Shown here piece by piece: positions 55,104-64,000 of a stretch of 64,000 bases of DNA. A program made the translations under genes and the position numbers. Under the pieces are notes generated by a model. The model had not been told where the DNA came from. It saw nothing but the letters and a program-made list of their open reading frames with translations, and did not search any database. This DNA is from Asaia siamensis (lineage in GTDB: Bacteria > Pseudomonadota > Alphaproteobacteria > Acetobacterales > Acetobacteraceae). The DNA is taken from assembly GCF_014635085.1 (NCBI RefSeq), contig NZ_BMCH01000003.1:310001-374000 (forward strand), given 5' to 3'. Every line of letters begins with the position of its first letter. Position 1 is the stretch's first letter.

Positions 55104-56558
55104 CTAGCTGGGTTCGCGCATCCCGTTGGTAGCGGCGGGGATCACCTTGCTGAAGAGATACTGGAGCACGGTGCGCTTGCCGACCTGAATATCTGCCGTA
55201 ACCGGCATGCCCGGCGTAGGATGGAAGAAGGTCGGCACACCATGCAGTGTATAGCGATCGATGCGCAGCCTGACGCGATAAAAGCCGCTCTGGGACGGAT
55301 CGTCATCCCCCATAGGCACTTCACCCGACGCCGCGCTTTTCATGTCTGCCGGGCTGAAACTATCGGCGCTGATAAGGCGGACAGTGCCTTCGGCACCGCC
55401 ATACTGGGTGTAGGGGAAGGTGGAGAATTTCAGCAGCGCATGATCACCAAGCTTGACGAAGCCTGCGTCATTGCCCCGCAACACTGCCTCCATCTCGAGT
55501 GCTGCGCCGGTCGGCACGATCGACATCAACATCTGGGCAGGCGAGATAATCGAACCAACCGACAGCTTGGCAATATTGAGAATGACACCGTCATCAGGCG
55601 CCGTAAGCACGACCAGCTTGTTGCGCAGAGCCGCCTTCTCATATTCCCCAACCGATTCATCGAGGTGATGCTGCACTTCGGTCAATTGCGTGTAAACCTG
55701 CCCCTTCCAGTTCTGGACATACGCATCGCGTTCCGCCTGAGTCGCAGCGAGTTTGGCTTTGGTCGACGACGCCGTCTGTTGTGCCTCAATCTGGGCCCGT
55801 TCGGCATCCATCAATTCGCTTTGCGCAGCAAGCGTCGAGAGTTTGCTGCCAACCTGATCCGCCTGCAGGCGACGACGCATCTGAAGCACTTCGTTCGCTA
55901 CGCGACCACGACTCTGATGCATCGCAGCACTGGCCAACGCGCCCGTCATCTGACTTTGAAGAGCTGCCACTTCCTGATCGAACTGATCGATCTTGGCCGT
56001 GTACTCTGCATGTCGCCGCTCATATGACGCTGCTTCACGAACCGAGTAGCTGTCGTTCAGATCCGGCGTATAGGGCTTGCCATCTGCTTCGGCACGAAGA
56101 CGTGCCAACGTTGCCTGATAGGAATCGCGCTGCGCCTTCAGATTGACGATATCGGCCTTGGAAAGGGTCGGATCGAGATGGGCCAGAACCTGCCCCTTCT
56201 TCACATACTGACCAAGCTCAACGTCGATAGAGCGGATGATCGACATCTCAAGCGGCTGAATAACCAGATCGCGATCCACCGCGACCAGTCTGCCCGGCGT
56301 GCTGACAACCTTGTTCAGCGGGAACACCGCCGCCGCAACAAGCCCGGACATGAACAAAGCGCCGACAATCCAGATGATATAGCGTGCCGTCGCCGTTGGC
56401 GGCATGTTGACCATCGCCGCACTGGGAGAATGGAATTCAAGCAACGCAAGCGGCATGCCCTGCTGGGCAAACGGATCATCGGCCTGACGTGGCACATGAG
56501 CCTGAACCTCACGGCTTTCGTCCTTCCCGTTTTCGGGAACAATATCCTTGTTGCTCAC
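55104..56558 (-). CDS. HlyD family type I secretion periplasmic adaptor
   Basis: 484 aa from GTG 56558 with GAGGAA upstream. One membrane segment near residues 60-82, then a biotinyl-lipoyl-like hairpin (QPLEMSIIRSIDVELGQYVKKGQVLAHLD in part), a long coiled coil (about 130-330), the second lipoyl half (VVLTAPDDGVILNIAKLSVGS) and the beta-barrel. It should join the ABC transporter (three bases upstream) to a TolC-type outer-membrane channel, which is not coded here. Confidence 0.92.
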   Translation of the reverse strand: MSNKDIVPENGKDESREVQAHVPRQADDPFAQQGMPLALLEFHSPSAAMVNMPPTATARYIIWIVGALFMSGLVAAAVFPLNKVVSTPGRLVAVDRDLVIQPLEMSIIRSIDVELGQYVKKGQVLAHLDPTLSKADIVNLKAQRDSYQATLARLRAEADGKPYTPDLNDSYSVREAASYERRHAEYTAKIDQFDQEVAALQSQMTGALASAAMHQSRGRVANEVLQMRRRLQADQVGSKLSTLAAQSELMDAERAQIEAQQTASSTKAKLAATQAERDAYVQNWKGQVYTQLTEVQHHLDESVGEYEKAALRNKLVVLTAPDDGVILNIAKLSVGSIISPAQMLMSIVPTGAALEMEAVLRGNDAGFVKLGDHALLKFSTFPYTQYGGAEGTVRLISADSFSPADMKSAASGEVPMGDDDPSQSGFYRVRLRIDRYTLHGVPTFFHPTPGMPVTADIQVGKRTVLQYLFSKVIPAATNGMREPS

Positions 56559-56561
56559 GGC

Positions 56562-58805
56562 TTATTCCTCATCCATCAGCATGGGATCGTCATTCTGGTC
56601 GTTCCGGTTGGACTGGCCGCCGTGATTGCTATGTTCATGGCGGTTCTGCTGTATCCAGAGCATGCGATAGATCTCACAGCGCTCGAGCAGCACCTCATGA
56701 GGGGCCACATCGACAACCTTGCCCTTGTCCATGACGCAGATCTGATGGCAGTCAACCAGCGATGACAGGCGGTGAGAGACGATCACCATCGTGCGGCCCT
56801 TGCCGATACGCTGCAGATTGGCGTTGACCAGCGCTTCACTCTCCGGATCGAGGGCGGACGTCGCCTCGTCGAGAATCATGAGCTTCGGATCGCTGATCAC
56901 AGCACGCGCAATGGCAAGACGCTGCCTCTGGCCACCGGAAATATTGGTCGAACCCTCTTCAATCGGCGTGTCGTAACCCGCAGGCATGCGATCGATGAAC
57001 TCTTCCGCACCAGCAAGACGGGCAGCACGAATGACATCATCCATCGTATAGCCGGGGCGACCCGCAGTGATGTTGTCACGCACCGAGCCACGGAACAGGA
57101 AGTTGTCCTGAAGTACGACGCCGAACGAACGACGCAAATGGCTCAGATTGATTTCACGCAGCTCGACACCATCAAGACGCAGATAGCCAGTGTAGTTACG
57201 ACTGACGCCCTGCAGCAGACGCGTGACGGTCGACTTGCCCGACCCTGAGCGCCCGACCAGCCCCAGCATCGTGCCTGCAGGAATTTCGAAATTGACGTCG
57301 TTGAGCGCCTTGATGGTCGATCCCGGATAGCTGAAATCGACCTGCGAGAAAGAAAGCGCCCCCTTGACAGGAGGGCGCAGACCCGAGGTGAGGGCCTTGG
57401 TTTCGGTCGGCTGGTTCAGCACAAGTCCGGCTTCGCCAAGCGACGTCAGGACCTCGTTGACATCTTCAAGGATCTTGGCGAGGCCGACGAGGGGCTGCGC
57501 CACACGACCGCCCAGCATCATGAACGCCATTAGTGCACCCGGCTGGATCGTGCTCGATCCAGAGAGAATGAGATAGGCGCCGACGAGAATGATACCGCGA
57601 TTGATGAACAGATCGAGTGGCATCACCAATGTGCTGGGCCAGTTCTGCATACGCCCTGCTGCCAGCTTCCATCGAATGACGTCAGCCGTTGTCTCGTCCC
57701 ATTTTTCACGACGCGTAGGCTCAAGAGCCATCGTCTTGACGGTACGAATACCTGCGACCGTTTCGTAAAGAATGGAACTGCGTTCCATCTCTGCAAAGAC
57801 GAGCTTGTTGTAGACCCGCGTCATGGGCGGAAGAAAGATCACGATGATCAGGCCGATAAGACCGGCGCAGGCAACGGTCATCCAGGCCAGCGTGGCGCTC
57901 ATGAAGAAGAGCAGCGGCAGAATGACCACGAGCGTGAACATGTCGAGAAATGTCGACATCAGCTTGCCGGTCAGGAAGTCACGAACCTTGTAGATGGCCA
58001 TGTAGCGACCAAGAATACGCCCCGTCTGCTCGCGCTCATAGAATTCGAGCGGCAGCGCAAGAAGTCGATTGAAGGCGTGCAGCGAAATGCGTGTATCGAC
58101 ACGTGTGGTCATGACCAGCGTGAGTTCACGTCGCCCATAATTCAGAAGTGTTTCATAGAAACTCAGGACCACGACGATGGCCGTAATGGAGACGAGCGTC
58201 GACATCGAGTGGTAATTCACCACGCGGTCGATCACCTGCATCACGATCAGGGCCGGAAAGATCTGGAGAATCGACAGCACCATCGACGCGAACAGAATGT
58301 CGCGCAGCGACTGCTTTTCGCGCATCACGACCTTGACGAACCACATCATGTCGAACGGCGCATCGGCCTCTGAAAGATCGCGACGACGCTTCACCAGAAG
58401 GATATCGCCTGTCCAGACCTGTGACAGACGCAGTTCGTCGACAGCTACCGGGATGCTTCCCTCATCGCCGAGCGGATCGCGCAGCCACACGATGTTTTTC
58501 TCGGGATCAGCGCGCACCATCAGAGCGGCGGAACCATCGCGGAACATAAGAACAATCGGCGGCGTATTCTGCATACGCACGAGGAAGCGCCATTTGATGC
58601 GCATTCCCTTGGCAACGGCACCGTTATCATTCAGCCATCGCGCCAGAGCAGCCGGCGAAGGCGAATCTTCACCAGGCTCGGCTGCAAAATCCCGGATATC
58701 GAGATCCAGCCCGTGAAACTTTGCAGCCGCCATCGCGGCCCGCAGGCGGATATAAACGGGGTTCTGGGTTTCGCTGTTCGCAGCGAGGCCATCACGATGC
58801 TTCAC
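56562..58805 (-). CDS. Type I secretion ABC transporter with degenerate C39-like domain
   Basis: 747 aa from GTG 58805 with AGGA seven bases upstream. Residues about 10-140 are a C39-peptidase-like domain without the catalytic cysteine, as in HlyB-type transporters that do not cleave their substrate. Six membrane helices lie about 165-440. The ATPase has Walker A GRSGSGKST, signature ISGGQRQRLA, Walker B LMILDEATSALD and H-loop VSHRLSS. An Asn/His/Asp-rich tail ends the protein. First gene of the cluster; exports an unidentified protein. Confidence 0.93.
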   Translation of the reverse strand: MKHRDGLAANSETQNPVYIRLRAAMAAAKFHGLDLDIRDFAAEPGEDSPSPAALARWLNDNGAVAKGMRIKWRFLVRMQNTPPIVLMFRDGSAALMVRADPEKNIVWLRDPLGDEGSIPVAVDELRLSQVWTGDILLVKRRRDLSEADAPFDMMWFVKVVMREKQSLRDILFASMVLSILQIFPALIVMQVIDRVVNYHSMSTLVSITAIVVVLSFYETLLNYGRRELTLVMTTRVDTRISLHAFNRLLALPLEFYEREQTGRILGRYMAIYKVRDFLTGKLMSTFLDMFTLVVILPLLFFMSATLAWMTVACAGLIGLIIVIFLPPMTRVYNKLVFAEMERSSILYETVAGIRTVKTMALEPTRREKWDETTADVIRWKLAAGRMQNWPSTLVMPLDLFINRGIILVGAYLILSGSSTIQPGALMAFMMLGGRVAQPLVGLAKILEDVNEVLTSLGEAGLVLNQPTETKALTSGLRPPVKGALSFSQVDFSYPGSTIKALNDVNFEIPAGTMLGLVGRSGSGKSTVTRLLQGVSRNYTGYLRLDGVELREINLSHLRRSFGVVLQDNFLFRGSVRDNITAGRPGYTMDDVIRAARLAGAEEFIDRMPAGYDTPIEEGSTNISGGQRQRLAIARAVISDPKLMILDEATSALDPESEALVNANLQRIGKGRTMVIVSHRLSSLVDCHQICVMDKGKVVDVAPHEVLLERCEIYRMLWIQQNRHEHSNHGGQSNRNDQNDDPMLMDEE

Positions 58806-59005
58806 GAAGCTTCCTCTTGTGTTCCACTTAGCCGCTCAGACTTCAGGCCGCCCGAATAGCGCGAAAACCCCTCCCCCTGTCGAGCAGGAATCTCCGTTTC
58901 TCATCTCAAGTCATCGAAATTGCCGAACTTCGCAACAAATCTCTTCATATTCCTTAACTGATATTGTGTAAATTCCTGACGAGGCTCGCTAAAAATACGT
59001 AATAT

Positions 59006-59377
59006 CTAAAATATGTAACGTGCCTTGGCCAAAACATCACTTTCAAGCATTTGTCTGATCTGCCCCTGAAGGTTATCCGCACATAAAACCACGACGAACG
59101 AGAATAACGGGCACTTCCCCCGCACACGATCAAGAAACAACTGGTTCAGCGCCGACAGAACCGGGTTCTGCCCGGCACAGCAGGCGCAGGAGGGCGTATG
59201 CCCCATCCAGGAAGCCCGTGCTGGCGCGACATCACGACTGACAAGCCACTCTCCAGCGAAGCCACCGACAGGCACAAGGCGCAAAAGGGCGCCACGCCTT
59301 GGATCCTGAGACGAGGTCGCGCTGACCGCCTCTCCGGCTTCCTGAATCAACAGGGGTATACGCCCCGTTCCCGACAT
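59006..59377 (-). CDS. Conserved hypothetical protein with CACC motif, 123 aa
   Basis: Unrecognised by name. AGGAAGGA precedes the ATG, supporting a real gene. A cysteine cluster CACCAGQNPVLSALNQLFLDR near residues 68-85 (CACC) and a C-terminal Rossmann-like half (FSFVVVLCADNLQGQIRQML). The cluster could bind a metal or be redox-active. It is divergent from metH, whose product needs zinc and cobalamin; a metal-related role is only a guess. Confidence 0.6.
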   Translation of the reverse strand: MSGTGRIPLLIQEAGEAVSATSSQDPRRGALLRLVPVGGFAGEWLVSRDVAPARASWMGHTPSCACCAGQNPVLSALNQLFLDRVRGKCPLFSFVVVLCADNLQGQIRQMLESDVLAKARYIF

Positions 59378-59532
59378 GGCTTTTCCTTCCTGACGCAGCG
59401 CAATGCACAGTATAGCAATCGACTGCTACTCTGGACATAATCGGACGCCTCTGAAAAAAGCAGGCTGCTGTGGCTTTTCCTGCCCCAGAACCCCGATCGT
59501 GCCTGATCCTGACGACGAGACCAATAGCCATC

Positions 59533-62500
59533 ATGACACGCCCCCATCTGCTCGATGCCCTGCGCGACCATGTCCTGCTTTGTGACGGGGGCATGGGCTC
59601 GCGCATCCAGATGCTCGATCTGGAAGTGGAGCGCGATTACTGGGGGCAGGAGAACTGCACCGAGATTCTCACCCTGTCACGCCCGGAACTGATCCGCGAG
59701 ATCCATCGCGGTTATTTCGAAGTCGGCGCCGACATGGTCGAGACGAACACCTTTGGTGGCTCGATCGTGACCCTTGCCGAATTCGGTCTGCAGGACAGGG
59801 CGCGCGAGATCAACCGACGTTCGGCAGAACTGGCGCGCGAAGCCGCCGAAACCTTCTGCGACGGGCGCCAGCGCTATGTGGTGGGCTCCATCGGGCCAGG
59901 CACCAAACTGCCCAGCCTTGCCAATATCGATTATGACACGCTCGAAGCGGGCATCATCGAACAATGCCGCGGGCTGATCGATGGAGGGGTCGATGCCTTC
60001 CTGATCGAGACCTGTCAGGACACGTTGCAGATCAAGGCTGCCGTCAATGCGGTCAAGGCTGCACGCCGCGAACTCGGCTCAGATGCGCCGATCTTTGTTC
60101 AGGTAACGGTCGAGACGACCGGTACATTGCTGGTCGGCCCGGATATCGCCGCAGCCGCTACCACCATTCATGCCCTCGACGTCCCCCTGATCGGCATGAA
60201 CTGCGCCACCGGCCCGCAGGAAATGGCCGAGCATGTCAAATGGCTGTCGGAAAACTGGCCGGGCCTGATTTCGATCCAGCCCAATGCAGGCCTTCCCGAA
60301 CTGGTCAATGGCACCACCCATTACCCGCTCTCGCCAGGTGAGATGGCAAGCTGGGTTGATCGCTTCATTACAGAAGACGGGCTAAACCTCGTTGGCGGCT
60401 GCTGTGGCACCTCGACCCCTCATATCCAGGCTCTGGATGATATGCTGCGCCGTCGGGGCGGCAGCACCAGCCATCGCCCTGCCCCGGTCAAGCGTCTGCA
60501 CCACTGGGTGCCGTCCGTGGCGAGCCTCTACAGCCAGACGCCGCTGCGTCAGGAAAATTCCTATTTCTCGATTGGTGAGCGTTGCAACGCCAATGGTTCG
60601 AAGAAATGGCGTGAATTGCAGGAAGCCGGTGACTGGGATGGCTGCGTGGCTGTAGGCCGCGAGCAGGCCGCTGAAGGGTCGAACGCGCTCGATCTCTGCA
60701 CCGCCTTTGTCGGTCGCAACGAAATCGCCGAGATGAACGAGGTCGTCACGCGCTTCACCTCCTCCGTAAATGCGCCGCTGGTGATCGACTCAACTGAAAC
60801 ACCGGTCATCGAGGCAGCTCTCAAGCTGCATGGCGGCAAACCCATCATCAACTCGATCAATTTCGAGGATGGCGAGGGACATGCAGAAGACCGCATGATC
60901 CTGGCGCGCAAATTCGGCGCTGCCGTCATTGCGCTCACGATCGATGAAGTCGGCATGGCCAAGACGCCGGAAGACAAGCTGCGCATTGCCGAGCGCCTGG
61001 TCGATTTCGCCTGCGCAAAGCACGGTCTGCCACAATCCGATCTGATGATCGATCCGCTGACCTTTACCATCGCCACGGGTGTGGAAGACGATCGCAAGCT
61101 GGGTGTGTGGACGCTGGAAGGCATCCGGATGATCCGCGAGCGCTTCCCCGATATCCAGATCATTCTCGGCCTGTCGAATATTTCTTTCGGCCTCAATCCG
61201 GCTGCGCGTGCCGTACTGAACTCGGTCTTTCTGGATCACGCCGTGAAAGCGGGCATGACGGGCGCCATCGTGCATGTCAGCAAGATCCGCCCGCTGCATC
61301 TGATCGCCGCCGAGGAAGTAAAGGTCGCGGAAGATCTGATCTTTGATCGCCGCACCGAGAATTACGATCCGCTGCAGAAGCTGCTCGAGCTTTTTGCCGG
61401 TCGCAAGGCAGCCGATGCCGTGCAGAAGCGTCGTGCCGAGACCCCGGCTGAACGCCTGAAAGACCGCATTGTCGATGGTGACCGCAAGGGCATCGAAGAC
61501 GATCTGGCAGCCGCAATGGAAGAAATGCCACCGCTCGACATCATCAATACCGTGCTGCTGGATGGCATGAAGGTGGTGGGCGAATTGTTTGGCGCCGGCA
61601 AGATGCAGCTTCCCTTCGTTCTGCAATCGGCTGAGACCATGAAGACCGCCGTAGCCTGGCTCGAACCCTATATGGAGCGCGTCGAAGGTCAGGCGCGTGG
61701 CACCATGGTGCTCGCCACGGTCAAGGGCGACGTGCATGATATCGGCAAGAACCTTGTCGATATCATCCTGACCAATAACGGCTATCGCGTCATCAATCTG
61801 GGCATCAAGGTGCCTCTGGCTGACATGATTGCCGCCACGAAAGAGCATAATGCCCATGCCATCGGCATGTCGGGACTACTGGTCAAATCGACCGTGATCA
61901 TGCGCGAAAACCTCGAGGAAATGGCCCGTCAGGGCATCGATGTTCCGGTGTTTCTCGGTGGCGCCGCCCTGACACGTAATTATGTCGAAGAGGAATGCGC
62001 CCGCTCTTATGGCAGCGACGCCCCCGGTCGTGTGGCCTATGCCCGCGATGCCTTCGACGGTCTCTCTCTGATGGACAAGGTCGTGAACAACCAGTTCGAC
62101 GACTATCTGACCGCCATCCAGACAAGGCGCGCAGGCAAGAGCCAGAGAAAGACCGAACGCGCCCCTGAAATTGCGGAGACACGCGGCTTTACCCCCATCG
62201 ACCCGGAGCAGGCCCGCGCCCGTCGCGCCCGTGTTGCAGGATCGGTCCCCGTATCGACCCCGCCTTTCTGGGGCGCTCGCGTCGTGGAATCAGCCCCGGC
62301 TGCGGTTCTGCCCTTTCTGAATGAACGCTCGCTCTACCAGTTCCAGTGGGGCTTCAGAAAACAGGGCCGCTCGCTCGACGAGTTCATGACCTATGCCAAG
62401 CAGGAGCTGCGCCCGGTTCTGAAGCGGATGCTCGCTTTGTGTGCCGAAGAGCAGATCCTCAAGCCTCAGGCCATTTACGGCTACTGGAAAGCCGCAGGTG

Positions 62501-63039
62501 ATGGCAATGATCTCGTCCTGTTTGAAGAGGACGGCACGACCGAAGCCGCACGCTTCACCCTGCCGCGCCAGCCTCGCGAGGATGGCGAGTGCATCGCCGA
62601 TTTCGTGCGTGATATCGGCGAGCAGGAGCGCGACGTGATCGGGTTGCAGGTCGTCACGGTAGGCCAGAAGGCCTCAGATCTTGCCCGTGACTGGTTTGAG
62701 GCCAATCGCTATCAGGATTACCTCTATCTGCACGGTCTCTCGGTCGAGATGGCCGAAGCCATGGCGGAATATACGCATAAGCGCATTCGCGCCGAGCTTG
62801 GCTTTGCTGCCGAAGACGACCGCGACATAGAAAAAATGCTCGCACAATCCTATCGAGGCTCGCGCTACTCCTTCGGCTATCCGGCCTGCCCGCGTCTGGA
62901 AGACCAGGAACCGATCCTGAAGCTGCTGGGGGCCGAGCGTATCGGCGTCTCCCTCTCGGACGGCTATCAGCTGCACCCGGAGCAATCGACATCCGCGCTC
63001 GTCATCCTCAACCCGAGGGCAAAATATTTCACGGTCTGA
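59533..63039 (+). CDS. metH: Cobalamin-dependent methionine synthase MetH
   Basis: 1168 aa from ATG 59533; the upstream in-frame extension has no support. Moves a methyl group from methyl-tetrahydrofolate to homocysteine through B12. Four modules in order: homocysteine domain with zinc ligands C224, C290 and C291 (MNCATG and GGCCGT); pterin domain (about 345-620, GERCNANGSKKW); cobalamin domain with DVHDIGKN (axial H735); and the reactivation domain (YGYWKAAG, LHGLSVEMAEAMAEY, YPACPRLEDQ) that binds S-adenosylmethionine. Near full length (E. coli 1227). No cobalamin riboswitch was seen in the 155-bp leader. Confidence 0.97.
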   Translation: MTRPHLLDALRDHVLLCDGGMGSRIQMLDLEVERDYWGQENCTEILTLSRPELIREIHRGYFEVGADMVETNTFGGSIVTLAEFGLQDRAREINRRSAELAREAAETFCDGRQRYVVGSIGPGTKLPSLANIDYDTLEAGIIEQCRGLIDGGVDAFLIETCQDTLQIKAAVNAVKAARRELGSDAPIFVQVTVETTGTLLVGPDIAAAATTIHALDVPLIGMNCATGPQEMAEHVKWLSENWPGLISIQPNAGLPELVNGTTHYPLSPGEMASWVDRFITEDGLNLVGGCCGTSTPHIQALDDMLRRRGGSTSHRPAPVKRLHHWVPSVASLYSQTPLRQENSYFSIGERCNANGSKKWRELQEAGDWDGCVAVGREQAAEGSNALDLCTAFVGRNEIAEMNEVVTRFTSSVNAPLVIDSTETPVIEAALKLHGGKPIINSINFEDGEGHAEDRMILARKFGAAVIALTIDEVGMAKTPEDKLRIAERLVDFACAKHGLPQSDLMIDPLTFTIATGVEDDRKLGVWTLEGIRMIRERFPDIQIILGLSNISFGLNPAARAVLNSVFLDHAVKAGMTGAIVHVSKIRPLHLIAAEEVKVAEDLIFDRRTENYDPLQKLLELFAGRKAADAVQKRRAETPAERLKDRIVDGDRKGIEDDLAAAMEEMPPLDIINTVLLDGMKVVGELFGAGKMQLPFVLQSAETMKTAVAWLEPYMERVEGQARGTMVLATVKGDVHDIGKNLVDIILTNNGYRVINLGIKVPLADMIAATKEHNAHAIGMSGLLVKSTVIMRENLEEMARQGIDVPVFLGGAALTRNYVEEECARSYGSDAPGRVAYARDAFDGLSLMDKVVNNQFDDYLTAIQTRRAGKSQRKTERAPEIAETRGFTPIDPEQARARRARVAGSVPVSTPPFWGARVVESAPAAVLPFLNERSLYQFQWGFRKQGRSLDEFMTYAKQELRPVLKRMLALCAEEQILKPQAIYGYWKAAGDGNDLVLFEEDGTTEAARFTLPRQPREDGECIADFVRDIGEQERDVIGLQVVTVGQKASDLARDWFEANRYQDYLYLHGLSVEMAEAMAEYTHKRIRAELGFAAEDDRDIEKMLAQSYRGSRYSFGYPACPRLEDQEPILKLLGAERIGVSLSDGYQLHPEQSTSALVILNPRAKYFTV

Positions 63040-63100
63040 CCGGATGGTGATGCCGGGTTCATCCCCGTCATCGGCAATACTGTTCCCCCACTGAATAACG

Positions 63101-63150
63101 GGCGCAATCAGACACATCACTGCCCTGATTGCGCCGCCCCTTGCGAGGGG
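63101..63150 (+). terminator. Tandem hairpins after metH
   Basis: GGCGCAATCAG (63101-63111) pairs with CTGATTGCGCC (63125-63135); a smaller CCCC/GGGG stem follows at 63137-63150. No long T run. They separate metH from the YdcF gene. Confidence 0.6.
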
Positions 63151-63175
63151 AAAGAGCCAAAATAAAGGGATCGCG

Positions 63176-63925
63176 ATGTCGGAGAGGTTTGCAGAACTCT
63201 ATACCCCTGAAGTCAGGGCGCGTGCCGATCGCATCGCTGAGTTTCTGGCCCTGACCAGTGTGGATGACGCTCCAAACAGGATCGACCTCATCTGCCTTGC
63301 CGGTAATGGCGTTCTCGCCTGTGTCGATCATGCTGCCAGCCTTGCCCGCCATCATGGCTGCCTTCTGCTGATAACAGGAGGCGTCGGACATTCGACCCCG
63401 CCTCTGATGGCCGCTCTCGCTGCGAGGCTGGACTGCGCACCATCCGCCCTTGCGGGACTTTCAGAAGCCGAGCTGGTCTCGCGTCTCATCACGGCTGACG
63501 CCCTCGTCCCACGCGATCAGATCATTCTGGAAACCCGTTCGACCAATACAGGCGAAAATGCTGCCTTCACGCGCGACACGCTGGATGAGCTCGGTCTTAC
63601 GCCCCACCATATCGAGCTGATCCAGGATCCGCTGCTTCAGCGACGTACCGAAGCGACGTTCCGCCATGTCTGGCAGGACAAGCAGACACGCTTCTTTTCC
63701 TCTCCCCCCTTTGTGCCACGGCTCGGTGAGGCACTGACAACAGCATCATGGACGGAAGAGCGCTATCTGTCCCTGTTGCTGGGTGAGATCCCCCGCCTGC
63801 ATGATACGCCCGAGGGCTATGGTCCGAACGGCAAAGGCTTTATCGGCCATGTCGAGGTACCACAGGATATTCTGGTGCAGCATCAAGCTTTGGCGGAAAT
63901 TTTCAGCGGCCAGTCTGGCCGCTGA
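63176..63925 (+). CDS. YdcF family (DUF218) protein
   Basis: 249 aa, cytoplasmic, Rossmann-like fold. YdcF/DUF218 motifs: LICLAGNGV near the start, LLLITGGVGHSTPP, LETRSTNTGENA (the conserved E-x-x-S-x-N-T-x-E-N) and the PLLQRRTEATFRH block. E. coli YdcF binds S-adenosylmethionine; other members affect envelope sugar metabolism. Function here is open. AAAGGGA precedes the ATG. Confidence 0.88.
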   Translation: MSERFAELYTPEVRARADRIAEFLALTSVDDAPNRIDLICLAGNGVLACVDHAASLARHHGCLLLITGGVGHSTPPLMAALAARLDCAPSALAGLSEAELVSRLITADALVPRDQIILETRSTNTGENAAFTRDTLDELGLTPHHIELIQDPLLQRRTEATFRHVWQDKQTRFFSSPPFVPRLGEALTTASWTEERYLSLLLGEIPRLHDTPEGYGPNGKGFIGHVEVPQDILVQHQALAEIFSGQSGR

Positions 63926-63927
63926 TC

Positions 63928-63953
63928 CGGATGGGGGGCACGCGATCAGGCGT
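63928..63953. terminator. Hairpin between ydcF-like and outer-membrane genes
   Basis: A GGGGG run (63933-63938 region) and CCCCC (63954 region) flank a 15-base loop between two convergent gene ends. Boundaries are approximate; weak terminator call. Confidence 0.35.
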
Positions 63954-63967
63954 CCCCCAAGCGGTTT

Positions 63968-64000
63968 TCAGTAGGCGTAAGCCAGACCTGCACGCAGGGT
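63968..64000 (-). CDS. C-terminal end of an outer-membrane beta-barrel protein (partial)
   Basis: The minus strand entering the window reads TLRAGLAYAY followed by TGA at 63970-63968. The alternating pattern and terminal tyrosine are those of the last beta-strand of porins or TonB-dependent receptors recognised by the BAM machine. The rest of the gene lies beyond 64000, so the type of barrel cannot be told. Confidence 0.6.
   Translation of the reverse strand, partial: TLRAGLAYAY

Noticed and set aside
59378..59532. Possible cobalamin, SAM or SAH riboswitch before metH
   Set aside because: The conserved cores of these riboswitches were looked for and not found in the short leader.
60790..61857. 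355-codon frame on the minus strand opposite metH
   Set aside because: Shadow of the metH coding region; no start signal or domain.

Overview
The window is about 64 kb of moderately GC-rich, densely coding chromosome from an alphaproteobacterium. The circularly permuted tmRNA gene (about 20890-21150) fixes the class. The Acetobacteraceae-style glycosyltransferases, OprB porin and Rdx/YceI/cytochrome b561 mix point to an acetic acid bacterium; the family is an inference and the genus cannot be fixed from sequence alone. No phage, intact insertion sequence, CRISPR array or rRNA operon was seen.

Layout. 1-4.9 kb: Pho/Pst operon on the minus strand (pstC-pstA-pstB-phoU-phoB-phoR, phoR cut by the window edge) with a Pho-box-like repeat upstream and no pstS. 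4.9-8.5 kb: two divergent glycosyltransferases. 8.5-14.7 kb: MFS exporter, orphan HpxZ/AtzH-like protein, Dps, a beta-helix protein with a type I secretion-like C-terminus, aldo/keto reductase and topoisomerase IB. 14.8-18.1 kb: peroxide defence (ahpC, ahpF, divergent oxyR). 18.2-21.8 kb: lytic-transglycosylase-like lipoprotein, small proteins, thyX, permuted ssrA (tag ANDNTKVLAVAA) and, directly after it, sspB, the ClpXP adaptor that recognises ssrA tags. 21.8-25.3 kb: tetR, a YecD-type hydrolase, an AbrB membrane protein, a 570-bp gap and a VOC protein. 25.4-29.0 kb: YceI-cytochrome b561-YceI, azoR and a divergent LysR gene.

29.2-32.6 kb: the queA-tgt-queG queuosine operon followed by a ribbon-helix-helix protein. 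32.7-33.4 kb: a DUF2778 L,D-transpeptidase-like protein whose stop overlaps the start of a small membrane protein, resembling a Tlde1-type effector/immunity pair. 33.7-36.9 kb: a hybrid histidine kinase with a ParD-like N-terminus. 36.9-43.2 kb: DjlA-like protein, a TSUP permease with a Fur-box-like site, aldose 1-epimerase, mlaA-mlaC, a phosphoesterase and a GNAT. 43.2-47.9 kb: ettA, a tRNA with CAU anticodon (probably tRNA-Ile2), an Rdx protein, ppa and oprB.

48-58.8 kb: a minus-strand cluster with type I secretion ABC transporter, HlyD adaptor, a Sel1-repeat protein, a 986-residue multidomain glycosyltransferase, an unknown 306-residue protein and a GT4 enzyme. This looks like a secretion/glycosylation locus, and the beta-helix protein at 11.1 kb is a plausible substrate. 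59-64 kb: a small Cys-motif protein, cobalamin-dependent metH, a YdcF protein and the last codons of an outer-membrane protein.

Coordinates given for CDS include the stop codon. Starts were moved from the longest ORF where a ribosome binding site or signal peptide supported a later codon.
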